Part shown: positions 55,115 through 62,864 of the stretch, piece by piece
Layout of the letters: each line of letters opens with the position of its first letter
Numbering within the stretch: position 1 is the stretch's first letter
Source: Streptomyces ardesiacus
GTDB taxonomy: Bacteria > Actinomycetota > Actinomycetes > Streptomycetales > Streptomycetaceae
Direction of reading: 5' to 3'
DNA: 64,000 bases
NCBI RefSeq assembly: GCF_003112575.1
Contig: NZ_BEWC01000001.1
Span: forward strand, 372,001 to 436,000
Notes under the pieces: model-generated
Database searches by the model: none
Told to the model about the DNA's origin: nothing
What the model saw: only the letters and a program-made list of their open reading frames with translations
Translations under genes and position numbers: made by a program

Positions 55115-56734
55115 TCAGGCCGACGGACCGGTACCCTCGCCGTCGTCCTCGTCGAGATCGAGACGGATCACCGCCAGAGTCTCGGCCACCTCGGCGGTCA
55201 GCTCGTGGTTGGGGCCGAACACCACGCACAGATCCTGGTGCAGGGGCTCCAGGACGCCGAAGGCCTCGGCAGCACGCTGCTGCGCGAGGAGCAGCATGCC
55301 GATGTCGTGGCGAAGTTCCACCGCGTTCTCGCTGACGTCTCCGTCGATGGCGCGGACGGTCTCGAGGACGCCGTTCAGCCCGTCCAGCGCCTCGGTCACC
55401 TGGCCGAGTTTGCCGCGACAGCGCGCCGCCTGAGCCCGGCACCACAGTGCCTCTTCGCTGTTCGTCCCACTCACCCGTCCGTAGGCGTCGGCCAGCGCTT
55501 CGAACTCCGGCAACGCGGCCCGGTGGTCACCGGCCAACTGCCGGCTGACCGCCTGCCACGAACGCAGCCGCAGCACCGCCCTGCTCTCCGAGCCGAGGGA
55601 CCGTGCGGCCGGCTCGATCAGCTCACCCACCACGTCGGCGGCCTGTGCGTACCGTTCCTCCTCCATCAGCGCCACGTAGTGCGCGTGGACCTCACGGATC
55701 TGCTCCCGCAACGCCTCCCGCTCGGCCGCGGGCACGACGGGCGGTGCGTCCGGGCCGACGACGGGGGCGGCGGCCCGCGCGCCGCCCGCGGCACCGGCGC
55801 GCGAGCGGGGCGCGTACGGCCGACGGAAGATTCCCGTCGGGTCGGGTACCCCGGCGGGCCCTGGCTCCTCCGCCGCGGACTCGTCGCCAGGCCCCGGCAG
55901 GAAGGGCTGCAGTCGCTCGTACACCTCCTGCACGTCCGCCGGACGCGCCTCGGGTGCCTTCAGGAGCAGGTGCAGGACGAGCTCCTCCAGACCCGCCGGT
56001 ACATCGTCGCGCAGTTGCCGCAGCGGGGTCGGGGTCGCGTTGACGTGCTGGGTCATCAGCTGCCACTCGCTGTCCCCGCTGAACAACGTCCTTCCGCAGA
56101 GCAGTTCGTGCAGCACGCACCCCAGGGCGTACAGGTCGGTGCGCGGCGTGACCCGCGCGCCGCGCACCTGCTCCGGCGCCATGTACTGGTGCGTGCCGAT
56201 CGGGCTGCCCGTCGCGGTCAGCTTGGTGACGTCCGTCTGGAGGATCGCCGCGATGCCGAAGTCCAGCACCTTCACCGTGCCGTCCCGGGCGACGAGGATG
56301 TTGCCCGGCTTCAGGTCACGGTGGACGACGGGCACGTCGTGCGCGTACGAGAGGACGGTCGCCACCTGCGCCGCCACGGCCACCGCCCAGCTGACGGGGA
56401 GCGGGTGGTCCGGGTGCACGTACGCGGTGAGCGGAACGCCGTCGACCAGCTCCATCACCAGGAACAGCTGCTCGTACGACTCGTCCAGCACCGCGTCGTA
56501 CACCTGCGGTACGCCCGGGTGCTGGATCCGGGCGGTGACCCGCGCCTCGCGCCGGAACCGCTTCTCGAACTCCTCCGCCAGGTGCGGCGACGTCACGGCC
56601 TGCGGGCGGATGAGCTTCACGGCGACCGGCCGGTCCAGTACGGCGTCGTAACCGCGCCAGACGTCCCCCATGCCCCCGTTGTTGAACTGCTCCAGCAGCT
56701 CGTAACGCCCCGCGACCCGTCGTACGTCCGGCAC
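55115..56734 (-). CDS. Hanks-type Ser/Thr protein kinase with C-terminal TPR region
   Basis: A 539-residue soluble kinase. GTG 56734 follows GGGGA. Kinase residues: Gly-rich loop FNNGGMGDVWRG, Lys 40 in VAVKLI, HRDLKPGN (Asp 140), DFG (Asp 158), and activation segment GTHQYMAPEQ. After a Pro/Ala linker (280-340), residues 345-520 form TPR-like helices (YVALMEEERYAQAADVVGEL, AVSRQLAGDHRAALPEFEAL, AEAFGVLEPLHQDLCVVFGPNHELTAEVAETLAVI). No membrane helix or PASTA domain is visible, so sensing is cytosolic. Its stop lies 49 bp before the helicase start, and they are probably co-transcribed. Confidence 0.93.
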   Translation of the reverse strand: MPDVRRVAGRYELLEQFNNGGMGDVWRGYDAVLDRPVAVKLIRPQAVTSPHLAEEFEKRFRREARVTARIQHPGVPQVYDAVLDESYEQLFLVMELVDGVPLTAYVHPDHPLPVSWAVAVAAQVATVLSYAHDVPVVHRDLKPGNILVARDGTVKVLDFGIAAILQTDVTKLTATGSPIGTHQYMAPEQVRGARVTPRTDLYALGCVLHELLCGRTLFSGDSEWQLMTQHVNATPTPLRQLRDDVPAGLEELVLHLLLKAPEARPADVQEVYERLQPFLPGPGDESAAEEPGPAGVPDPTGIFRRPYAPRSRAGAAGGARAAAPVVGPDAPPVVPAAEREALREQIREVHAHYVALMEEERYAQAADVVGELIEPAARSLGSESRAVLRLRSWQAVSRQLAGDHRAALPEFEALADAYGRVSGTNSEEALWCRAQAARCRGKLGQVTEALDGLNGVLETVRAIDGDVSENAVELRHDIGMLLLAQQRAAEAFGVLEPLHQDLCVVFGPNHELTAEVAETLAVIRLDLDEDDGEGTGPSA

Positions 56735-56828
56735 CTGGTCCCCGCTCCCGCCCCGTCGAGTGTCCGAAGGGATCAGTCTCGCGGGCGTGCCTGCGTGCGT
56801 CCAGCCAGGTCGCCGGGAAGCTGCACGA

Positions 56829-57272
56829 TCAGGTCAGGCCGGGCGCGGCGCACTCCGCCCACACGGTCTTGCCGGGGCCGCCCTCGGCACGGGGCGAGCA
56901 TCCCCAGCGGTCGGCCAGCGCCTCGACGAGAAGCAGTCCCCGCCCGCCGTCGTCCTCGGGTACGGCGGCCGGGAGACGGGGGAGACGCTCGCCCCGCGTG
57001 TCGGTGACCTCGATGCGTACGGTGCCGGTGGCCGGGTCGGCAGTGAGCGAGAGGTGGAAGTCCCGGCCGGCGACGTGCCCGTGCCGTACGGCGTTCGCGC
57101 ACAGCTCCGACGCGATGAGCGTGACGACGTCGTGCACGTCGGTGCCGTACGGAATCCCCCAGGCGTCCAGACGGTGCGCGCACAGGCGCCGGGCCAGGCG
57201 GGCGCCCCGCGGGGTGGAGCTGAAGCACATCGCGAACCTGTGCACCGTCAGGGGTGGTTGTGTTGCGGTCAT
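56829..57272 (-). CDS. Anti-sigma-type histidine-kinase-like ATPase (RsbW/HATPase_c)
   Basis: A 147-residue protein with the GHKL fold: N box ASELCANAVRHGHV, then the G1 box VTDTRGERLPRL and G2 box DDGGRGLLLVEALADRWG. Such stand-alone ATPases act as anti-sigma or signalling partners in Streptomyces. It is divergent from an XRE/DUF397 pair, an arrangement typical of AbaA/WhiJ-like modules. ATG 57272 lacks a strong ribosome site. Confidence 0.92.
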   Translation of the reverse strand: MTATQPPLTVHRFAMCFSSTPRGARLARRLCAHRLDAWGIPYGTDVHDVVTLIASELCANAVRHGHVAGRDFHLSLTADPATGTVRIEVTDTRGERLPRLPAAVPEDDGGRGLLLVEALADRWGCSPRAEGGPGKTVWAECAAPGLT

Positions 57273-57397
57273 GCACTCACGGTGGCCCTTGGTGGCCTAG
57301 CGTGACCAGTGGTGACGCGCTGACGTCGGGTCGTCGTACGGAGCGGACGCGGGCGCTGTACGTGGTGGTACGCGCGGAGAGGACAGGAGGCGGGGCG

Positions 57398-58252
57398 GTG
57401 ACCGTGAGGGACGAGGAGCCGGCGGCGCAGCGGCAGCAGCGGCCGGAGGACGAGCCGGGGACGGGCGTGGTGACCGCGTTCGGACGGCAGCTGAAGCTGC
57501 TGCGCGTGCGGGCGGGACTGGAGCGGGCCGAGTTCGGCAAGAGGCTCGGCTACTCGGCGGACACGGTGGCGTCGATCGAGCAGGGGCGGCGAATCCCGCA
57601 GGCTCGGTTCATCGAGAAGGCGGACGAGGTGTTGGGGGCGGGGGGTGTGCTCACGGCGCTGAAGGAGGAGGTGGGGCGGGCTCAGTATCCGGCGTTCTTC
57701 CGGGACATGGCTCGGCTTGAGGCGAGAGCGACAGCGTTGAACGTGTACGCCCTGTACGCAGTGCCGGGTCTGTTGCAGACGGAGGACTACGCCCGAGCCG
57801 TATTCCACATGCAGCGGCCGCTGCTGGAGGACGATGTGATCGAACAGCGGCTCGAGGCGCGTATGGTGCGGCAGGAGATCTTTCGTCGGCGTCCTGCTCC
57901 GTTGATGAGCTTCGTGATCGAAGAAGCGGTGCTGCGCAGGCCGATCGGCGGCCGGAAGGTCATGCGTGAGACGCTGGAACAAGTCCTCCTCACGGGCCAG
58001 TCGAGGAACGTCGAGGTGCAAGTCATGCCGATCGACCGAGAGGACAACGCGGCATTGGGCGGCCCCTTCTCGCTGATCGACACCGACAACGGAAAGCGCC
58101 TTGCCTACGCGGAGGTTCAGGACCACAGCCGGCTCTACACCGACGCTGCCTATGTGCGCACCCTGGAAGCGCGCTATGGCATCCTCCGATCACAGGCGCT
58201 GACACCGAGCGAGTCAGTGGCGTTCATTGAGCAACTGATGGGAGACACATGA
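57398..58252 (+). CDS. XRE-family regulator with DUF5753 domain (Scr1/WhiJ-like)
   Basis: A 284-residue protein; GTG 57398 lies seven bases after a perfect AGGAGG, favoured over upstream in-frame starts. The N-terminal helix-turn-helix reads GRQLKLLRVRAGLERAEFGKRLGYSADTVASIEQGRRIP. The C-terminal DUF5753 domain begins near residue 90 (LEARATALNVYALYAVPGLLQTEDYARAV) with VEVQVMPIDREDNAALGGPFSLI. The stop overlaps the DUF397 start (ATGA). Such pairs regulate development and antibiotic production, the small protein binding the HTH protein. Confidence 0.95.
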   Translation: MTVRDEEPAAQRQQRPEDEPGTGVVTAFGRQLKLLRVRAGLERAEFGKRLGYSADTVASIEQGRRIPQARFIEKADEVLGAGGVLTALKEEVGRAQYPAFFRDMARLEARATALNVYALYAVPGLLQTEDYARAVFHMQRPLLEDDVIEQRLEARMVRQEIFRRRPAPLMSFVIEEAVLRRPIGGRKVMRETLEQVLLTGQSRNVEVQVMPIDREDNAALGGPFSLIDTDNGKRLAYAEVQDHSRLYTDAAYVRTLEARYGILRSQALTPSESVAFIEQLMGDT

Positions 58253-58455
58253 GCGTGCAGCACAGCAAGGCGGCTGTGCCCGAGGCCGCTTGGATCAAGA
58301 GCAGCTACAGCACGGGCAACGGTGGTGAATGCGTCGAGGTCGCCGCAGTCTCCGGAGCCATTCTCGTCAGGGACTCGAAGCGACCCGCAGTAGCAAGGAT
58401 CGCCTTCGGCTCTGAGGCCTGGGACGGGTTCGTGCGGATGACCGCAGGGCGCTGA
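58249..58455 (+). CDS. DUF397-domain protein, partner of the XRE regulator
   Basis: A 68-residue protein overlapping the XRE stop by 4 bp. It shows the DUF397 hallmarks WIKSSYSTGNGGECVEVA, ILVRDSKRP and the ending WDGFVRMTAGR. DUF397 proteins form complexes with the adjacent DUF5753 regulators. Confidence 0.96.
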   Translation: MSVQHSKAAVPEAAWIKSSYSTGNGGECVEVAAVSGAILVRDSKRPAVARIAFGSEAWDGFVRMTAGR

Positions 58456-58471
58456 ACTGATCGAAGACCGG

Positions 58472-58506
58472 CGGGGCGCGATGCGCGAGGTGCGCACCGC
58501 GCCCCG
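58472..58506. terminator. Terminator between convergent DUF397 and hsdR genes
   Basis: CGGGGCGCG pairs with CGCGCCCCG (9 bp) across a 17-nt loop that itself contains short self-complementary GCGC runs. It lies between stops at 58455 and 58513. Confidence 0.7.
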
Positions 58507-58512
58507 ATCGCG

Positions 58513-61500
58513 TCAGATGTCGTCCAGCCCTTCCTCCCGGCGGATCATCCGCCAGGCCGCGCGGCGGGCGCTGCGGTCGAGGTTGGACTTGAAGTCCCGG
58601 TCGGTGCCGAAGTACCGCTTTCCGAGCGTGTCGATCGTGGAGACATGATCCATCATGTTCTCCTCGAACTTCTTGTCGAAGACGATGCCGAAGTTCTCTT
58701 CGTCGTTGACGACGGCGGCGGCGCGGACCTTCGGGTCGTCCTTCGTCGCGTTGAAGGCCGGGAGGACGTCCTCCTCGGTGAACTCCGTGCCGAACTTGGC
58801 GTTGAACTTCTCGATCAGCGCAGAAAGCAGTGACTTCTCGGCGTCGGTGGCACCACCGACCCCGTCACCGAAGCCCTTGAGCTCGGCGGCACCCTCGGGG
58901 TTGAGGGACACGTCGTGCTCGCCGGTCTTCTCGACGCGCAGATGGCTGAGGTCGACCTCGCCTATGTCGACTCCGCCGTCGGCGATGCGGGGAAGACGGT
59001 TGAGCAGGTAGCGCCCGTAGAGGTACAGGCGCTCCAACTCGGCGTCGCGGTACGGAACGATCTGCGCGAGGAAGCCGTACTTGCGGACGTAGTCGTTGAG
59101 GTTGGCCCGGAACTCCTCTGCCGTCTCGACGTCGTCCTCCTCCTCGCTCTCCAGGAGGGCGGTGAAGCGAGTGACGGCGGGGGAGAGGAGCCGGTACAGC
59201 TCGGCGTGCAGCTTCTCCCACTTGGACTGGGAGCCGCCCGCCTTCTCCTGCGCCTCGAAGTACGCGGCGACGAACTCGTCCATGTCCTGCTCCGAGATGA
59301 TCGGCGCGGACATGACGCGGCTCTGGGCCGTATAGAGGAGGTTCGGGTCGGAGGGCAGGGTGTGCGCCTCCTCGAAGTACGGGCGGAAGGCGTCCTGGAT
59401 GTCCTCGGCCTCGTTGACGAAGTCCAGGACGGCCAGGTCGGCCTGGGTCTTGCGCTCGGCGGTGCGGTTGAGGCGGGAGAGAGTCTGCACCGCGGCGATG
59501 CCGGTCAGCGTCTTGTTCACGTACATCGTCGTGAGGAGCGGCTGGTCGAAGCCGGTCTGGTACTTCTCGGCGACGACCAGGATCCGATATTCCTGCTGCC
59601 CCTTGCCGCCGGCCTTCACGGCCTTGTCGTCGGCGCGGGTGTAGGCGAAGGCCTTGGGCAGTGCGCTCTCGGACAGACCGCCGTTCTCCTTCACCTCGGT
59701 GGTCTCTTCACCTTCGATGGTGAGGGAGCCGGAGATCGCGACCAGGACACCGAGGTCCGGGTACTTGGTGTCGTAGTCGCGGTCGGCGATGTAGCTCTTG
59801 ATGGCACGGGCCATCTGTACGGCGGAGTGGCGGGAGGCCGTGACCACCATGGCCTTGGCCCGGCCGCCGAGCCGGCCGCGGGTGTGGGCGACGAAGTGCT
59901 CGACGATCACCTGGGCGTGCTGGGACACCGTGTGCTCGTGCATGAGCGCGAACCGGGCGAGCAGGCTGTTCGCCTTGGAGGGGTCGACCTCCTTCTCGTC
60001 GCGGTTGAGGTTCGCGAGCTTCCAGTACGTGTTGTACGTGACGTAGTTGCGCAGTGGGTCGAGGATGAAGCCTTCCTCGATGGCCTGGCGCATGGAGTAG
60101 GTGTGGAAGGGCCGGTAGACGGACTTGCCGTTCTCCACGACTTCCGAGCCGAAGAGTTCCAGAGTCTTGGACTTGGGCGTTGCGGTGAAGGCGAAGTAGG
60201 AGAGGTTGGCGGCGTGCGAGCGCTCGACCGCCTTCGCCTTGAGCTTGTTGTCCACCGTGACCGTGGTCGCGCCCTCGTCGTCCGAGTCGGAATCCAGGCC
60301 GAGGTCACGCAGTGCGGACTTCACGGCGGTGGCGGCGTCGCCGGACTGGGAGGAGTGCGCCTCGTCGACGATGATCGCGAAACGGGTGCCCTTGATCTCG
60401 GTGGGGTTGCGCTTGATGTAGTCCAGCAGGGCCGGGAACGAGTGCAGGGTGACGGTGACGATCTTCCCGGTGTCCCGGGAGAGGGCGCGGGCGAGCTGTT
60501 CGCTCTTCGCGCCGTGCTTCTCGTCGACCTTGACGACCAGGCCGTCGGTCTGGCTGAAGCTGCCAACGGTCTCCCGGAGCTGGGCGTCCAGGTTGCGTCG
60601 GTCCGTGATGACGATGACCTTGTCGAAGACGGGTTCGCCGGGCTTGATGCGACCTTCGGCCAGGGCGTCGGGTGGGAGAACAGCCGGGTCCATGCGTGCG
60701 TGCAGGTCGCTGAGGCGGTGGGCCAGCCAACCGATGGTGTTCGACTTGCCGGACCCGGCGGAGGCCATGACCAGGTAGTTCTGGCCGGCGCCGTGGACGG
60801 AGGCGTGCGCGGTGAGCTTTCGGACCACGTCCCACTGATGGAACCGAGGGAAGATCGTCTTCTTGGTGACACCGCCGCCGGGCGTCTTCTCCTTCTGCTG
60901 GTGCACAAAGCGCTGGAGGAGGTCGAGCCAGTTGTCCCGCTGCCAGACCTCTTCCCAGAGGTAGGAGGTGGCGTACTTGCCCTGCGCCGTGGGCGCCGGG
61001 TTGCCGGCGCCGCCGGGCTGGCCGGGGCCGTTCGATCCGGTGTTGAACGGCAGGAACTGGGTGCTCTTGCCCCGCAGCTGCGTGGTGACGAAGACCAGGT
61101 CCGGGTCGACGGCGAAGTTGGCGATGACGCGCCGCGTGAAGATCAGCTCGGTCGGGTCACGGTCGGTCCGGTACTGCTCCTTGGCCTGCTCGACGCCCTG
61201 CCCGGTGAGCGGGTTCTTCAGCTCGGCGGTGGCGACGGGGATGCCGTTGAGGAACAGGGCCAGGTCGAGCCGATGACCCCAGTCGGCCTGCTTGGTGGCG
61301 TAGGGGAGTTCGCGGACGACGGTGAGGCGGTTGGCCCGGTAGCCGTTGAGTACGGAGTCGGCGGAGATGAGGTTGGGCTTGAAGTAGGCGACGCGGAGTC
61401 GGACCCCGCGGTCCTTCACACCGTTCCGGAGGACGTGCAGCAGCCCGTCATCGGCGATGGCCCGGTCGAGGCGTTGGGCGAAGCCTCGTTGTGCCTCGTT

Positions 61501-61695
61501 GGGGTTGCCGCCGTAGACGGTGAGCAGATCGTTCCACTCATCGGGCTGGGCGGCGCCGATGAAGGTGAACAGCTCGTTGGTGTCGAGACCGAGGTCGGCC
61601 TGAAAGTCCTCGGGGCTCGCCTCCCGCCAGCCTCGCTCGCACAGGGCGGCGACGATGGCAGACCCGAAGGACGACTCGTCGTGCACGGGGCTCAT
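58513..61695 (-). CDS. hsdR: Type I restriction enzyme, R (motor/nuclease) subunit
   Basis: A 1060-residue HsdR. The PD-(D/E)XK nuclease near residues 140-165 reads LDLALFLNGIPVATAELKNP. The SF2 motor has Walker A ASAGSGKSNT, IIVDEAHSSQSGD (DExx box), FAFTATPKSKT (motif III) and YQTGFDQPLLTTMYVNKTL, then QTLSRLNRT (motif VI). A helical C-terminal domain follows. ATG 61695 overlaps the HsdS stop as ATGA, so subunits are coupled. It cuts unmodified DNA after translocation when assembled with HsdM and HsdS. All motifs look functional. Confidence 0.96.
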   Translation of the reverse strand: MSPVHDESSFGSAIVAALCERGWREASPEDFQADLGLDTNELFTFIGAAQPDEWNDLLTVYGGNPNEAQRGFAQRLDRAIADDGLLHVLRNGVKDRGVRLRVAYFKPNLISADSVLNGYRANRLTVVRELPYATKQADWGHRLDLALFLNGIPVATAELKNPLTGQGVEQAKEQYRTDRDPTELIFTRRVIANFAVDPDLVFVTTQLRGKSTQFLPFNTGSNGPGQPGGAGNPAPTAQGKYATSYLWEEVWQRDNWLDLLQRFVHQQKEKTPGGGVTKKTIFPRFHQWDVVRKLTAHASVHGAGQNYLVMASAGSGKSNTIGWLAHRLSDLHARMDPAVLPPDALAEGRIKPGEPVFDKVIVITDRRNLDAQLRETVGSFSQTDGLVVKVDEKHGAKSEQLARALSRDTGKIVTVTLHSFPALLDYIKRNPTEIKGTRFAIIVDEAHSSQSGDAATAVKSALRDLGLDSDSDDEGATTVTVDNKLKAKAVERSHAANLSYFAFTATPKSKTLELFGSEVVENGKSVYRPFHTYSMRQAIEEGFILDPLRNYVTYNTYWKLANLNRDEKEVDPSKANSLLARFALMHEHTVSQHAQVIVEHFVAHTRGRLGGRAKAMVVTASRHSAVQMARAIKSYIADRDYDTKYPDLGVLVAISGSLTIEGEETTEVKENGGLSESALPKAFAYTRADDKAVKAGGKGQQEYRILVVAEKYQTGFDQPLLTTMYVNKTLTGIAAVQTLSRLNRTAERKTQADLAVLDFVNEAEDIQDAFRPYFEEAHTLPSDPNLLYTAQSRVMSAPIISEQDMDEFVAAYFEAQEKAGGSQSKWEKLHAELYRLLSPAVTRFTALLESEEEDDVETAEEFRANLNDYVRKYGFLAQIVPYRDAELERLYLYGRYLLNRLPRIADGGVDIGEVDLSHLRVEKTGEHDVSLNPEGAAELKGFGDGVGGATDAEKSLLSALIEKFNAKFGTEFTEEDVLPAFNATKDDPKVRAAAVVNDEENFGIVFDKKFEENMMDHVSTIDTLGKRYFGTDRDFKSNLDRSARRAAWRMIRREEGLDDI

Positions 61696-62864
61696 GCGGA
61701 GACTCCTTCGGTTACGTTGCGCCCGTCGGCGGTGGATACGTCGAACTGGCCGGTTACGACCGCGGTGATTAGGGCTTGACGGCGTTCGCCGAGCAAGTGC
61801 ATCTGGCTGCGCAACGCGTTTTCCAGCTTTACGTGCTCGCTGCGTGCCGCCAAGATCCAGCGGACTAGTTCCTCCTGCTGTGAAACAGGAGGAACCGGTA
61901 CAAGGATGCGGTTCATCTCGTCTTGGGTAATTTTTTCTCGGGTCGCCCCAGACATGTAGAGGTTACGGTCGAAAACGTTCAGGACCTCCGTGAGGAATCG
62001 GCCGTTAATTCCCGCAGGTCTCAAGACGTGGGCATGATTGTTCACCCATACCTTTCCCTCAACGTAAAAGGAGACTTCCAGATTCGGGTTACCGAGCTGA
62101 GCCCCGTCCTCTCCCAGCAATACGAGCGGCTCGTCGAAGAGGTAGTCGTCCACATGGTCGACGACGCGGCTGGCTCCGTAGTAGGGGTATGGCCCCTGGC
62201 GTTCCGATCGCTCGGACGAACTCAAGGGGACTCGTTTGCCGTCGAGGCATATGGTCAGATACCGGAGTGGGACGAGATTCCAGTCCGCAGGTATTTTGGG
62301 AAGCCAGGCCAATCCGGTCTTTTTGGTGTTCGCTCCGTGAAGCCCGCGTGTGAGCACATCCCTGACCGTGCTGAACCGCTTCAGTCGCAGAAGTTCCAGT
62401 TGCGCTTTGCGTTTCCCCGTCAGGGCATCCAGGGAACTCGTCCGGTCGTCGAGGAAAGCGGCGGCGCGGTGCTGCTCCGCCAAACCCGGGACTGGGAAGC
62501 GCTGAGCTCCGATCGTGCCGGCGGTGAGCAGGGGTTGCGCTGTCTTCGATGCCAACTCGGCGAGCCGGGCCCCCACAAGGAGGTAGTACATATAGGCCGG
62601 GTCGAGAGTAGGGCCAGCGGTCGCCACGATAGTATTGTCGGATGCCCAGCAGTTCGTGTGCGCAAGGCTCACGGCGCCGACTGTGCCGACCCGGCCGATG
62701 ATCGCCGAACCAGCCATGGTGTTACAGCGGGCGGCACGCCCGATCACCCCGGAGGCTCCCATGAGGGGGAATCCACCCTCGTCCACCCGTTCCTCGCAGG
62801 AAGTGCCGCTGCGGAGGTTCAGCACCCACCTTAGGGAAACTGTTCTGCTCACGGTATGAGTCAT
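61692..62864 (-). CDS. hsdS: Type I restriction-modification specificity subunit
   Basis: A 390-residue HsdS. TRD1 spans about 1-128 (PLMGASGVIGR; AIIGRVGTVG; GAQRFPVPGL), conserved region 1 about 129-175 (AEQHRAAAFLDDRTSSLDAL, then the coiled-coil KRKAQLELLRLKRF), TRD2 about 190-335 (LPKIPADWNLVPLRYL, PYYGASRVVDHV, VLLGEDGAQLG), and conserved region 2 to the end (SQQEELVRWILAARSEHVKL, ERRQALITAVVTGQFDVS). The target sequence cannot be read. The TRDs are noticeably richer in A/T than hsdR, consistent with horizontal exchange. It overlaps both hsdM and hsdR by 4 bp. Confidence 0.96.
   Translation of the reverse strand: MTHTVSRTVSLRWVLNLRSGTSCEERVDEGGFPLMGASGVIGRAARCNTMAGSAIIGRVGTVGAVSLAHTNCWASDNTIVATAGPTLDPAYMYYLLVGARLAELASKTAQPLLTAGTIGAQRFPVPGLAEQHRAAAFLDDRTSSLDALTGKRKAQLELLRLKRFSTVRDVLTRGLHGANTKKTGLAWLPKIPADWNLVPLRYLTICLDGKRVPLSSSERSERQGPYPYYGASRVVDHVDDYLFDEPLVLLGEDGAQLGNPNLEVSFYVEGKVWVNNHAHVLRPAGINGRFLTEVLNVFDRNLYMSGATREKITQDEMNRILVPVPPVSQQEELVRWILAARSEHVKLENALRSQMHLLGERRQALITAVVTGQFDVSTADGRNVTEGVSA

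Noticed and set aside
55115..56734. PglW/BREX-type kinase
   Set aside because: No PglX, PglZ or BREX genes are nearby, and the kinase is a short Hanks-TPR protein.
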